DNA of 64,000 bases from Halobacteriovorax marinus SJ. GTDB taxonomy: Bacteria > Bdellovibrionota > Bacteriovoracia > Bacteriovoracales > Bacteriovoracaceae. Of this stretch, positions 8,987-15,803 are shown piece by piece. The stretch lies in NCBI RefSeq assembly GCF_000210915.2, contig NC_016620.1, positions 992,001-1,056,000 of the forward strand. The letters are read 5' to 3'. The position numbers were made by a program, and so were the translations under genes. The stretch's first letter is position 1, and each line of letters starts with the position of its first letter. The notes under the pieces were generated by a model. The model did no database searches. It was not told where the DNA came from and saw only the letters and a program-made list of their open reading frames with translations.

Positions 8987-9406
8987 ATGTCTCTTAAATT
9001 TAATGAAGAGGATCAAGAAGAAATCATTGCTGATATTAATATGACTCCTCTTATCGATATCATGCTTGTTCTACTCATCATTTTTATGGTGACTTCATCT
9101 GTTTCGCTAGAGTCTGGACTTGATATTGATATTCCTAAGACTGTTTCTAAAACACAGAAGAAAGAAGGGGCCTCTGTACTTGTGTCCATGAGTGAAGGAG
9201 GGGAGATCTCTGTTCAAGGGAAGAAAGTATCTTGGAATGATTTACAGCAAGCTATTTCAGAATCACTTGCTAGTGAAAACTCTAAATTAGTTATCTTTGA
9301 AGGGGATAAGAGTTCTAAACTTGGAATGGCCGTTGAAGTTATGGATATTGCCAAGGCCGCTGGAGCTGAAGAGTTCGCAATTGCGGCCGAGTCGGTTAGT
9401 CATTAA
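8987..9406 (+). CDS. biopolymer transport protein ExbD/TolR family
   Basis: 139 residues. A short cytoplasmic N-terminus precedes a single membrane helix carrying the conserved Asp (INMTPLIDIMLVLLIIFMV, Asp near residue 25). A periplasmic ExbD/TolR domain follows. GGAAGGA precedes the ATG. It is translationally close to the ExbB gene and forms its partner. Its stop overlaps the stop of the convergent PilZ-like gene by 4 bp. Confidence 0.92.
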   Translation: MSLKFNEEDQEEIIADINMTPLIDIMLVLLIIFMVTSSVSLESGLDIDIPKTVSKTQKKEGASVLVSMSEGGEISVQGKKVSWNDLQQAISESLASENSKLVIFEGDKSSKLGMAVEVMDIAKAAGAEEFAIAAESVSH

Positions 9407-10164
9407 AGATCGAGATCGTCGAATTCGTCGAAATCTTCCTCATCTTCCTTAGGCTTAGCTTCTATAACAGGAGCTTCTTGAACTTCTGGCTCAATAGAAT
9501 GAATAAATTGTCTTAGAAGCGTTCTCTCTCCCTCTTTTAAGAAAGAGAAGTCAGCACCAATTCTATAAGGAAGTCTATTTTTAGAAATAATTCTACTTTT
9601 CATATTGTATTCACGACAGAAAACAATATTAGCATTCACTACGAACCTCTTAGGAATAACAAATTCGATTACAATACTTTGACCATTGAGAAATGGTTTA
9701 CTACTGAAGAAGTAGATTCTATCCATTCCTACTTCGGCCAGAATTGTCCTGCCGATAGAGATATCATCATCGCTTAATAGGGGAGTTCTTTGAATGACTT
9801 GGACTTCTTCTTGTGGCCCTGTTGAAGAATCATCCTCACTAGGCTGCTCTTCATTGGATTCTTCTTCGCTTGCTTCACCCTCAGATTCAGCTGCTGCAAG
9901 TGCTGCCGCCATCTCATCTTCACCCGTGTCGAGATCATCATCTGACTGGAGAGGGATAACATTATCTACAACATCTCTTTTAGTGCAGTATTCTTTCTTT
10001 AATTCTTCAATAGTGAGGTGATCATCTTGAGAGTTTTTTATTTTCTCTTGAATAACCGATTTAAGCTCATCTTTTAAAGACCATATCTTTAAGGAAATTT
10101 TTTTTATGAATACTGGATCAGTAGAATTGTTATAAATCATAACTAACATTTTCTCACATTTCAC
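9403..10164 (-). CDS. acidic protein with C-terminal PilZ-like domain
   Basis: 253 residues in three parts. There is an N-terminal region of about 75 residues, then a low-complexity Glu/Ser/Asp/Ala linker (about 75-125), then a beta-rich domain (about 130-225: FLNGQSIVIEFVIP, NANIVFCREYN, LPYRIGADFSFLKEGERTLLRQFI). That fits a PilZ-type barrel, but the canonical RxxxR and NxSxxG c-di-GMP motifs are not evident. The tail is again Glu/Asp-rich. Four in-frame starts exist near the N-terminus, so the exact start is uncertain. The long acidic linker explains the spurious opposite-strand frames. Confidence 0.65.
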   Translation of the reverse strand: MKCEKMLVMIYNNSTDPVFIKKISLKIWSLKDELKSVIQEKIKNSQDDHLTIEELKKEYCTKRDVVDNVIPLQSDDDLDTGEDEMAAALAAAESEGEASEEESNEEQPSEDDSSTGPQEEVQVIQRTPLLSDDDISIGRTILAEVGMDRIYFFSSKPFLNGQSIVIEFVIPKRFVVNANIVFCREYNMKSRIISKNRLPYRIGADFSFLKEGERTLLRQFIHSIEPEVQEAPVIEAKPKEDEEDFDEFDDLDL

Positions 10165-10184
10165 GATGGAATGGGAGGTTAGGG

Positions 10185-10203
10185 TATAATGGTAATTATT
10201 ACC
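10185..10203 (+). promoter_or_regulatory. possible promoter with operator-like palindrome upstream of the subtilase gene
   Basis: TATAAT at 10185-10190 is immediately followed by the perfect palindrome GGTAATTATTACC (10191-10203), which would overlap a transcription start. No good -35 is seen. The subtilase start codon lies 112 bases downstream. Low-confidence reading. Confidence 0.3.
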
Positions 10204-10314
10204 TCTAGTTTATTCTCAGAGAGCGACTTAATAATTAAATACGTTAATTTATTTAGTTGATAGCTATGTATTTTTGTCAGGTTTAGAAAGAACCTTATAC
10301 TCCAAGGAGGGAGA

Positions 10315-12006
10315 ATGAAAAAATCGCATATTATGTTAGGTGCAGCTGCATTTGCCATTACTGCTTCAGGTATGGCAGCAAAGTATGTTCCAGGTGAAAT
10401 GATTGTAAAAATGAAAGCTGGTTCTGAAAAGAGTGCTTTCACTTCTTTCAAGTCATTAGGTGTTGAGTTAGATAGAACAATTGATCTTACTAACGAAACT
10501 CTATTTGTTGTAAAGTTTGATGAAACTAAATCAATGAAGAGCATGACAACTCTTCTTGCTGATAATCCAAATATTGAATATGCAGAGCCTAACTTTATCT
10601 ATGAAATCGTTAAGCCTGTTTCAACATTTAACATCAACCCTTATATTGCTTCTCCACTAACTGTACAGTCAGATGCATATACTCCAATTGATCCTAAGTT
10701 TGGTCAACTTTGGGGATTAGCTAATACAGGTTCTAATGATCCTACAGGTGCAGCAGGTGTAGCTGGTGCAGATATTGATGTAATGAAAGCTTGGTCACTT
10801 ACTCAAGGTGATAAGAGAGTTAGAATTGCAGTTATTGATACTGGTATCGATTATAACCACCCTGACCTTAAAGATCAGATGTGGACAAACCTTGCTGAGC
10901 TAAATGGTGAAGAAGGTGTTGATGATGATGGAAATGGATATGTAGATGATATTCATGGATATGACTTTGCAAATAATGACGGAGATCCTAGAGATGGTCA
11001 CTCACACGGTACTCACTGTGCGGGAACAATTGGTGCTTCTCATAATGATATTGGTGTAGCTGGTGTAATGGCCGACGTAGAATTTGTTGCAATCAAGTTC
11101 TTAGCTGACAACGGTTCAGGTTCAACTGAAGGTGCAATTAAGTCGATTGATTATGCTACAAAAATGAATGTAGATATTATGTCAAACTCTTGGGGAGGGG
11201 GCGGACGCTCTCAAGCTCTAGAAGATGCAATCCAAAGAGCAGCTGACAAAGGAATTGTTTTCACTGCTGCAGCTGGAAACTCTTCAACTGATAATGATTC
11301 AAGACCACATTACCCATCAAACTATGATGTTAAGAACGTAATCTCTGTTGCGGCAACAACTTCTTCTGATTCTTTAGCAAGTTTTTCTTGTTACGGAAGA
11401 AATACTGTTCATATTGCAGCTCCAGGGCACAACATTCTTTCAACTGTTAAGAATGGTGGATATGCTTCTTACTCAGGAACTTCAATGGCAACTCCTCACG
11501 TTTCTGGTGCAATTGGTTTATTAATTGCTCAAAACGGTAGAATGGATGTTGAAGAGCTAAGAAATAGACTAATGGCAACTTCTGAGCCACTTTCTTCTCT
11601 TAGAGGTAAGACTATTAATGCTGGTAGATTAAATGCTTATAACCTACTAACAAATACTATTCCTGTAAGAAATATGCCAAATCCAAGTGAGTGGGAAACT
11701 GTATCTCTTGATGAAGTATGGGAATCAGAGCACCCATATGGTCACAACCTTACTGAGTCTAGAACTTATAACTTCCCAGGAGCTAAGTTCATTAGATTAA
11801 GAGTAAGAAAATTAGATCTTGAAAAAGGTTATGATGTTCTAGAAGTTTCTGATTCAAGTAGAGCAATCGCTGAAAAAGTTTCTGGAACAAAAGAAGATTA
11901 CACTTCTGAGTATGTTGAAGGTGAGACTATGACTGTTACATTTAAGTCAGATAGATCAGTTTCAAAATGGGGATTTGTAATCGACTCTGTAGACGTACAA
12001 TACTAA
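10315..12006 (+). CDS. secreted S8 (subtilisin-like) serine peptidase
   Basis: 563 residues, exported. The order is: signal peptide (1-22); inhibitor-I9-like propeptide (about 23-100: YVPGEMIVKMKAG, then NPNIEYAEPNFIYE); catalytic domain; and a C-terminal CUB-like beta domain from about 455. The triad is complete: Asp175 (VIDTGIDYNHPDL), His231 (HSHGTHCAG) and Ser390 (SGTSMATPHVSG), with the oxyanion Asn in AAAGNSS. CCAAGGAGG is a very strong ribosome-binding site and codon use is A/T-rich, suggesting high expression. It would digest protein outside the inner membrane, in a predator plausibly prey protein (inference). Confidence 0.95.
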   Translation: MKKSHIMLGAAAFAITASGMAAKYVPGEMIVKMKAGSEKSAFTSFKSLGVELDRTIDLTNETLFVVKFDETKSMKSMTTLLADNPNIEYAEPNFIYEIVKPVSTFNINPYIASPLTVQSDAYTPIDPKFGQLWGLANTGSNDPTGAAGVAGADIDVMKAWSLTQGDKRVRIAVIDTGIDYNHPDLKDQMWTNLAELNGEEGVDDDGNGYVDDIHGYDFANNDGDPRDGHSHGTHCAGTIGASHNDIGVAGVMADVEFVAIKFLADNGSGSTEGAIKSIDYATKMNVDIMSNSWGGGGRSQALEDAIQRAADKGIVFTAAAGNSSTDNDSRPHYPSNYDVKNVISVAATTSSDSLASFSCYGRNTVHIAAPGHNILSTVKNGGYASYSGTSMATPHVSGAIGLLIAQNGRMDVEELRNRLMATSEPLSSLRGKTINAGRLNAYNLLTNTIPVRNMPNPSEWETVSLDEVWESEHPYGHNLTESRTYNFPGAKFIRLRVRKLDLEKGYDVLEVSDSSRAIAEKVSGTKEDYTSEYVEGETMTVTFKSDRSVSKWGFVIDSVDVQY

Positions 12007-12044
12007 TTTGAATTAACTCCTATAATTTAAATTCCGCCCACAAA

Positions 12045-12066
12045 CCCCACGAAAGTGGGGTTTTTT
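12045..12066 (+). terminator. terminator of the subtilase gene
   Basis: CCCCAC/GTGGGG stem with GAAA tetraloop followed by TTTTTT, 38 bp after the stop. It also isolates the riboswitch leader that follows. Confidence 0.92.
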
Positions 12067-12068
12067 AA

Positions 12069-12097
12069 TTGTCTTTACTATCAAAACAAATTAAAGT
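12069..12097 (+). promoter_or_regulatory. candidate sigma-70 promoter for the riboswitch transcript
   Basis: TTGTCT and TAAAGT (each 4 of 6 consensus matches) are separated by 17 bases. A start near 12104 would begin the transcript just before the first riboswitch stem. The preceding terminator makes a promoter here necessary. Confidence 0.45.
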
Positions 12098-12106
12098 CTT
12101 GCCATC

Positions 12107-12190
12107 GATAGATGAAGTAGGTGTGATTCCTCGCTGTCCCGCAACGGTTATAGTCCGATCTCTATCAAAAACATTTTCCACCCGAGGAGG
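12107..12190 (+). promoter_or_regulatory. compact cobalamin riboswitch (class II/AdoCbl-variant type)
   Basis: The core reads GAAGTAGGTGTGATTCC, then CTGTCCCGCAACGGTTA, then TAGTCCGA. These are the conserved GGTGxxAxTCC, CCCGCAAC and ACGGTTATAxTCCGA blocks of the small cobalamin riboswitches. GATAGA (12107-12112) pairs with TCTATC (12161-12166) to close the receptor. No large P7-P12 extension is present. TTCCTCG (12127-12133) can pair with CGAGGAG (12183-12189), which is the ribosome-binding site of the following gene, so control is probably translational. The motif match is seen directly; the ligand and direction of control are inferred from the family. Confidence 0.8.
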
Positions 12191-12196
12191 TATGAG

Positions 12197-12589
12197 ATGA
12201 CTTCAAATTATGAAGAAAGAGCGCGTATGTCTCAAACGCGTGTTACCAAAGCAGTTTTTCCCAATACTACTAACCACTACGACACTCTCTTTGGCGGAAC
12301 GGCCATGCAGTGGATGGATGAGGTTGCCTTTATCACAGCAACTCGTTTTACTCGCTTAAAAGTTGTGACTGTTTCAACAGATAGACTGGACTTTAAAAAG
12401 CCAATTCCTGCTGGAACTATTGTAGAGTTAGTTGGAAATGTCGTTCAAGTTGGACGCACAAGTATCAAGGTTCAAGTTCAGGTCTTTGTTGAAGCAATGT
12501 TAGAAGACTCAAGAGAGCTGGCACTAGAGGGGAGTTTCTCTTTTGTTGCCCTAGGAGAGGACTCTAAACCTACAAAGATTCTTGTTTAG
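12197..12589 (+). CDS. acyl-CoA thioesterase, hotdog fold (YciA-like)
   Basis: 130 residues forming one hotdog domain. TRVTKAVFPNTTNHYDTLFGG, MQWMDEVAFITA (with the catalytic-type Asp), and the strand VVTVSTDRLDFKKPIPAGTIVEL match the acyl-CoA thioester hydrolase family, which cleaves cytosolic acyl-CoAs to free acid and CoA. The GAGGAGG site just before ATGAC is part of the predicted cobalamin switch. A weak hairpin (12597-12619) follows before the next gene. Chain-length specificity cannot be told. Confidence 0.87.
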   Translation: MTSNYEERARMSQTRVTKAVFPNTTNHYDTLFGGTAMQWMDEVAFITATRFTRLKVVTVSTDRLDFKKPIPAGTIVELVGNVVQVGRTSIKVQVQVFVEAMLEDSRELALEGSFSFVALGEDSKPTKILV

Positions 12590-12685
12590 TGATAAATGTG
12601 GGCCTATGTAAGGTCCACACTTAGTGAATTGGTAGACAGTGAAGTTTTGCTATTGATAAGATATTCCTATTAAATAGGAGTTTCT

Positions 12686-13957
12686 ATGCTGATAAGGAAG
12701 TTAGCTGTCATATCAATTTTGGTTGCTGTTTCAAGTTTTATTGCGAATGGTTGGCCATGGGTGCAAGATACGGTCTCTAAAGTAAGGCTGACATGGTCAG
12801 AAAACCCTTCGACAACCATGAAAATTATTTGGGATACCAAGTCTGAAAATGGAAAGGACCAGGTTCTCTTCTACGATACAATAGATCATGGTGATGATTT
12901 CTACGCTTATAGAAATAAAGTAAAAGTTCAAAAATTAACTCTCTATAAATCTATGTTCAATGCTGTTGTTCACCTAAGAGAGCTCACACCAAATACAAAG
13001 TACTATTTTATTATTAGAGCAACTGATGGAAAGCTCTCTAAGAGATATTGGTTTAAGACAATCGATGATCATGAAGAGACAAGGCTTTCAATTATTGCAG
13101 GTGGAGACTCTCGAAACAATCGAACGCCTAGAGTAGCGGCCAATAAATTAGTTTCTAAGCTTAGGGCCGACTTCGTTCTCTTTGGTGGAGATATGACCAG
13201 CTTAGACTTATCAGGTCAGTGGAAGAAGTGGTTTATAGATTGGGATCACACTATCGCAGCTGACGGAAGAATTACTCCAGTAATTGTGGCGAGAGGAAAT
13301 CACGAAGCTCGCAACGAGTCGATCTCTAAATTATTTGATACGGCCAGTGGAGTTTACTATTCCGTCTCCTTTGGAAATGATCTTCTAAAAGTCTTTGTTC
13401 TAAATTCAGAAATTTCAATTAACGGAGACCAGCTTGTGTGGCTTCGTGATGAGCTCTCTCAGAGTGAGAGTTCTATTTGGAAGTTTGCTCTCTATCACCG
13501 ACCAATGCGCCCACATACGGCCAAGAAGAGTGAGAATGATCGCATCTATCAAGCTTGGGCCCCGCTATTCTACGAGCATGGGATGAACTTAGTAGTTGAG
13601 TCCGACTCCCATACTGTTAAAACCACTTATCCTGTGAAGCCTAGCCACGAAGATGGACACGATGAAGGCTTTGTTAGAGATGATGAGAGAGGATCAGTCT
13701 ATACCGGAGAGGGGTGCTGGGGTGCTCCTTTGAGAGATAATAACGACGATAAGTCATGGACTAGGTCATCGGGAAGTTTTAATCAATTTAAGTGGATTCA
13801 TCTAGATAGAGATAGTGTAGAGATGCGAACTATTGCAGTAGATAATGCTTTTGAAGTGAGCTCTCTTAGTGATGATAACCGCTTTGCCATTCCTTCAAAT
13901 TTAAAAGTTTGGACTCCTAAAGAAGGAGCAGTCGTAACTCTTAAGAGTAGGAATTAA
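12686..13957 (+). CDS. purple-acid-phosphatase-like metallophosphoesterase, secreted
   Basis: 423 residues. The N-terminal hydrophobic segment (7-23) is a signal or anchor. A fibronectin-III-like domain (about 30-120; LRELTPNTKYYFIIRAT) precedes the calcineurin-like phosphoesterase domain. Metal-binding motifs are in order: GGDSR, FGGDMTS, RGNHE, YHRP, and DSH in place of the usual GHxH. This layout is that of purple acid phosphatases, which hydrolyse phosphate esters in the periplasm or outside. The downstream membrane gene starts 1 bp after its stop, so the two form an operon. Substrate unknown. Confidence 0.85.
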   Translation: MLIRKLAVISILVAVSSFIANGWPWVQDTVSKVRLTWSENPSTTMKIIWDTKSENGKDQVLFYDTIDHGDDFYAYRNKVKVQKLTLYKSMFNAVVHLRELTPNTKYYFIIRATDGKLSKRYWFKTIDDHEETRLSIIAGGDSRNNRTPRVAANKLVSKLRADFVLFGGDMTSLDLSGQWKKWFIDWDHTIAADGRITPVIVARGNHEARNESISKLFDTASGVYYSVSFGNDLLKVFVLNSEISINGDQLVWLRDELSQSESSIWKFALYHRPMRPHTAKKSENDRIYQAWAPLFYEHGMNLVVESDSHTVKTTYPVKPSHEDGHDEGFVRDDERGSVYTGEGCWGAPLRDNNDDKSWTRSSGSFNQFKWIHLDRDSVEMRTIAVDNAFEVSSLSDDNRFAIPSNLKVWTPKEGAVVTLKSRN

Positions 13958-13958
13958 A

Positions 13959-14813
13959 ATGTTAGAGCAAAGAAATATCCTAGAGACTCTTCTGCGCTTT
14001 AGTGCATTCTTTGTACTTATTGGTCGCGGCATTCAGCATCTCTTCTTTGATGTACCCATTCGAATTCTTCTTTGGAATGAATCACTTCTAAGTCCATTAT
14101 TTAATCTCTTTGGTTGGTCTTGGAGAAGTTATGTTACAAACCCTCTCACTGACTTCTTAATTAATCTCTTTGTTATATTAATTGGCTGCTTTCTTTGCGT
14201 TTGCTCTCTCTTTGCTATTTTAAATTTGAGAAAGGGAGAGAAGCTACTCTTACTGAGTGGAGTATATCTCGTCTTTTTGAGTGCTATTTATATGTCGGCA
14301 AAGTTCTTTATACCAGCGCAGTTTATTGAGTACTCTGCGCAGATGTTCTCTCCCTTTGCTCTACTTCTTTATTGGAGAAGAGGAGAGAGTGAAAGACTGA
14401 TACTCTTTATTCGTATAGCGGTGGCATTAACTTTTATCGGTCATGGAGCTTATGCTCTTGGTATCTTTCCTGTACCTGGAAACTTTATTGATATGGTTAT
14501 TAATATTCTTGGTTGTGATGAGAGCTTTGCGAGAAACTTCTTAAAAGTTATGGGAAGCCTAGACTTTCTTGCGGCCATATTGCTCTTTATTCCAATGCTC
14601 TCTCATTGGGCACTGGGGTTCTGTGCAATGTGGGGAGTTCTAACAAGCTTAGCAAGAGTTTCGGAGGCCTCTGTCTTTGGAGTCTCTCATATCTTATCGA
14701 GTATGGGTCATGAATTCATTATGCGTGGACCACACTTCATTCTTCCCGTGGTTCTCATTTATTGCGCCCATAAAAAAAGCCTTCAACGAGTGAAGGCTTT
14801 TCATATAAATTAA
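13959..14813 (+). CDS. multi-pass membrane protein, duplicated DoxX-like
   Basis: 284 residues with about eight hydrophobic segments. The two halves look related: LLRFSAFFVLIGRGIQHLFF at the start and FIRIAVALTFIGHGAYAL from about residue 150 both begin a four-helix DoxX-like unit, suggesting an internal duplication. It starts 1 bp after the phosphatase stop and so is translationally coupled. Its 3' end contains the hairpin that serves as terminator for both this gene and convergent rpmB. Function unknown. Confidence 0.65.
   Translation: MLEQRNILETLLRFSAFFVLIGRGIQHLFFDVPIRILLWNESLLSPLFNLFGWSWRSYVTNPLTDFLINLFVILIGCFLCVCSLFAILNLRKGEKLLLLSGVYLVFLSAIYMSAKFFIPAQFIEYSAQMFSPFALLLYWRRGESERLILFIRIAVALTFIGHGAYALGIFPVPGNFIDMVINILGCDESFARNFLKVMGSLDFLAAILLFIPMLSHWALGFCAMWGVLTSLARVSEASVFGVSHILSSMGHEFIMRGPHFILPVVLIYCAHKKSLQRVKAFHIN
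14772..14802 (-). terminator. bidirectional terminator between the DoxX-like gene and rpmB
   Basis: AAAAGCCTTCA/TGAAGGCTTTT (loop ACGAG) is flanked by a seven-A run on the left and a T-run on the right. It works in both directions. For the plus strand it lies inside the last codons of the membrane protein gene; for the minus strand it follows the L28 stop. Confidence 0.85.
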
Positions 14814-14828
14814 ATTTAAAATTTTAAT

Positions 14829-15059
14829 TTAGAACATGTGCTTATATTTCTTTAAGAACTTAGATAAAGATCCAACTTTATCAAGTGTTCTAATTGCACT
14901 TGTAGAAAGTCTTAGCTTAATAGTTTGCCCAGACTCAGGATCAAAAACTCTCTTCGTTTGAAGATTTGGCTTTTGAGTCATCTTAGTTCTATTTTTTGCG
15001 TGAGAAACTTTGTTCCCAACAAGTCTTCTTTTTCCAGTTAAATCACATACACGTGCCAT
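14829..15059 (-). CDS. rpmB: 50S ribosomal protein L28
   Basis: 76 residues starting MARVCDLTGKRRLVGNKVSH, the diagnostic L28 N-terminus, and ending in the basic KLRLSTSAIRTLDKVG segment. The open frame extends ten codons upstream, but the family start and the GAGGG site 8 bases before it fix the start here. Only one Cys is present, so it is the zinc-independent form. Confidence 0.95.
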   Translation of the reverse strand: MARVCDLTGKRRLVGNKVSHAKNRTKMTQKPNLQTKRVFDPESGQTIKLRLSTSAIRTLDKVGSLSKFLKKYKHMF

Positions 15060-15229
15060 ATTTAAACCCTCGTCTGTACGCCTCAGCATTCAGTTTTTAA
15101 TAATCATTCGTTACAGGTTCGCTAATATATACTTCAAATTATTAAAATTCAAGGGCCAAATTTAATCTCAGCTTATTTTTTCTAAGAAAAATACTGACCC
15201 TATATTGAATATTCAATAGTTTAGACTAT

Positions 15230-15763
15230 TTAATGGCTCCAGTTAGGTGCCACCAAGCTACACCAACCAGCGATAGTTCTCCGTGTTCCGGCCTTCACTC
15301 TGTTGACCTTATGCTCATAACCATCTCTACCAGTTAGGAAAATAATGAGAGTTTCCTTTGGGGGAGGAGTGAAAGTGGTGAGTTCCTCCTCGCTTGCTCC
15401 CTTTTTTCTAAAGAGGAGTTCACCACCTGCAAGATTTGAGTCGGTGTTGAGTGACCAGGTAAAAGCAATATCTCTGGATCCATCATCGTGCCAGATTCCA
15501 TTTTCATCTGTTTCACTCTCTCGAATGGCAATAATGTGCTCAGAATGAGAGAAGTCTTGATAGTAGGAAATAACTGAATTTAAAATGCCGCCACAGCATA
15601 AGTAGTTAGAAATTAACTGGTCGATTTTGTCCCAGTCTTTAAGTTCTAATGCCTTAGCAAGCTCGCTTGGAAATGGAAGATGAAATTTGAGATAACCGCG
15701 CTCTTCTAAGAGCCTTTTAGATGGGAGATTTTGCTCTAAATATGCCTTGTCTAACGTATCCAT
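15230..15763 (-). CDS. 2-oxoglutarate/Fe(II)-dependent oxygenase family protein
   Basis: 177 residues. The iron-binding triad is visible: HxD in WHDDGS (about residues 91-93) and the distal His in GYEHKVNRV, followed by the 2-oxoglutarate-binding Arg in RRTIAGW. The strand before the distal His (ETLIIFLTGRDG) fits the double-stranded beta-helix fold. Such small enzymes hydroxylate amino acids or protein side chains; the substrate is unknown. It is divergent from the large secreted protein gene at 15804, with a 40-bp gap. Confidence 0.8.
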   Translation of the reverse strand: MDTLDKAYLEQNLPSKRLLEERGYLKFHLPFPSELAKALELKDWDKIDQLISNYLCCGGILNSVISYYQDFSHSEHIIAIRESETDENGIWHDDGSRDIAFTWSLNTDSNLAGGELLFRKKGASEEELTTFTPPPKETLIIFLTGRDGYEHKVNRVKAGTRRTIAGWCSLVAPNWSH

Positions 15764-15803
15764 ATTGGGGATGATACCTCAAAATTTTATTAGGTAAATA
15801 TCG

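Noticed and set aside
9774-10021. Ser/Ala-rich and basic frames overlapping the acidic linker of the PilZ-like gene
   Set aside because: They are shadows of a low-complexity Glu/Ser/Asp repeat in the real frame and have no ribosome-binding site.
10179-10544. 121-residue minus-strand frame over the subtilase start
   Set aside because: The plus-strand subtilase with its signal peptide and propeptide accounts for this region.
4689-15059. Zinc-responsive control of the three single-Cys ribosomal proteins L31, L33 and L28
   Set aside because: All three are zinc-free forms, but they lie in separate units with ordinary leaders and no common operator was seen; many genomes simply have only these forms.
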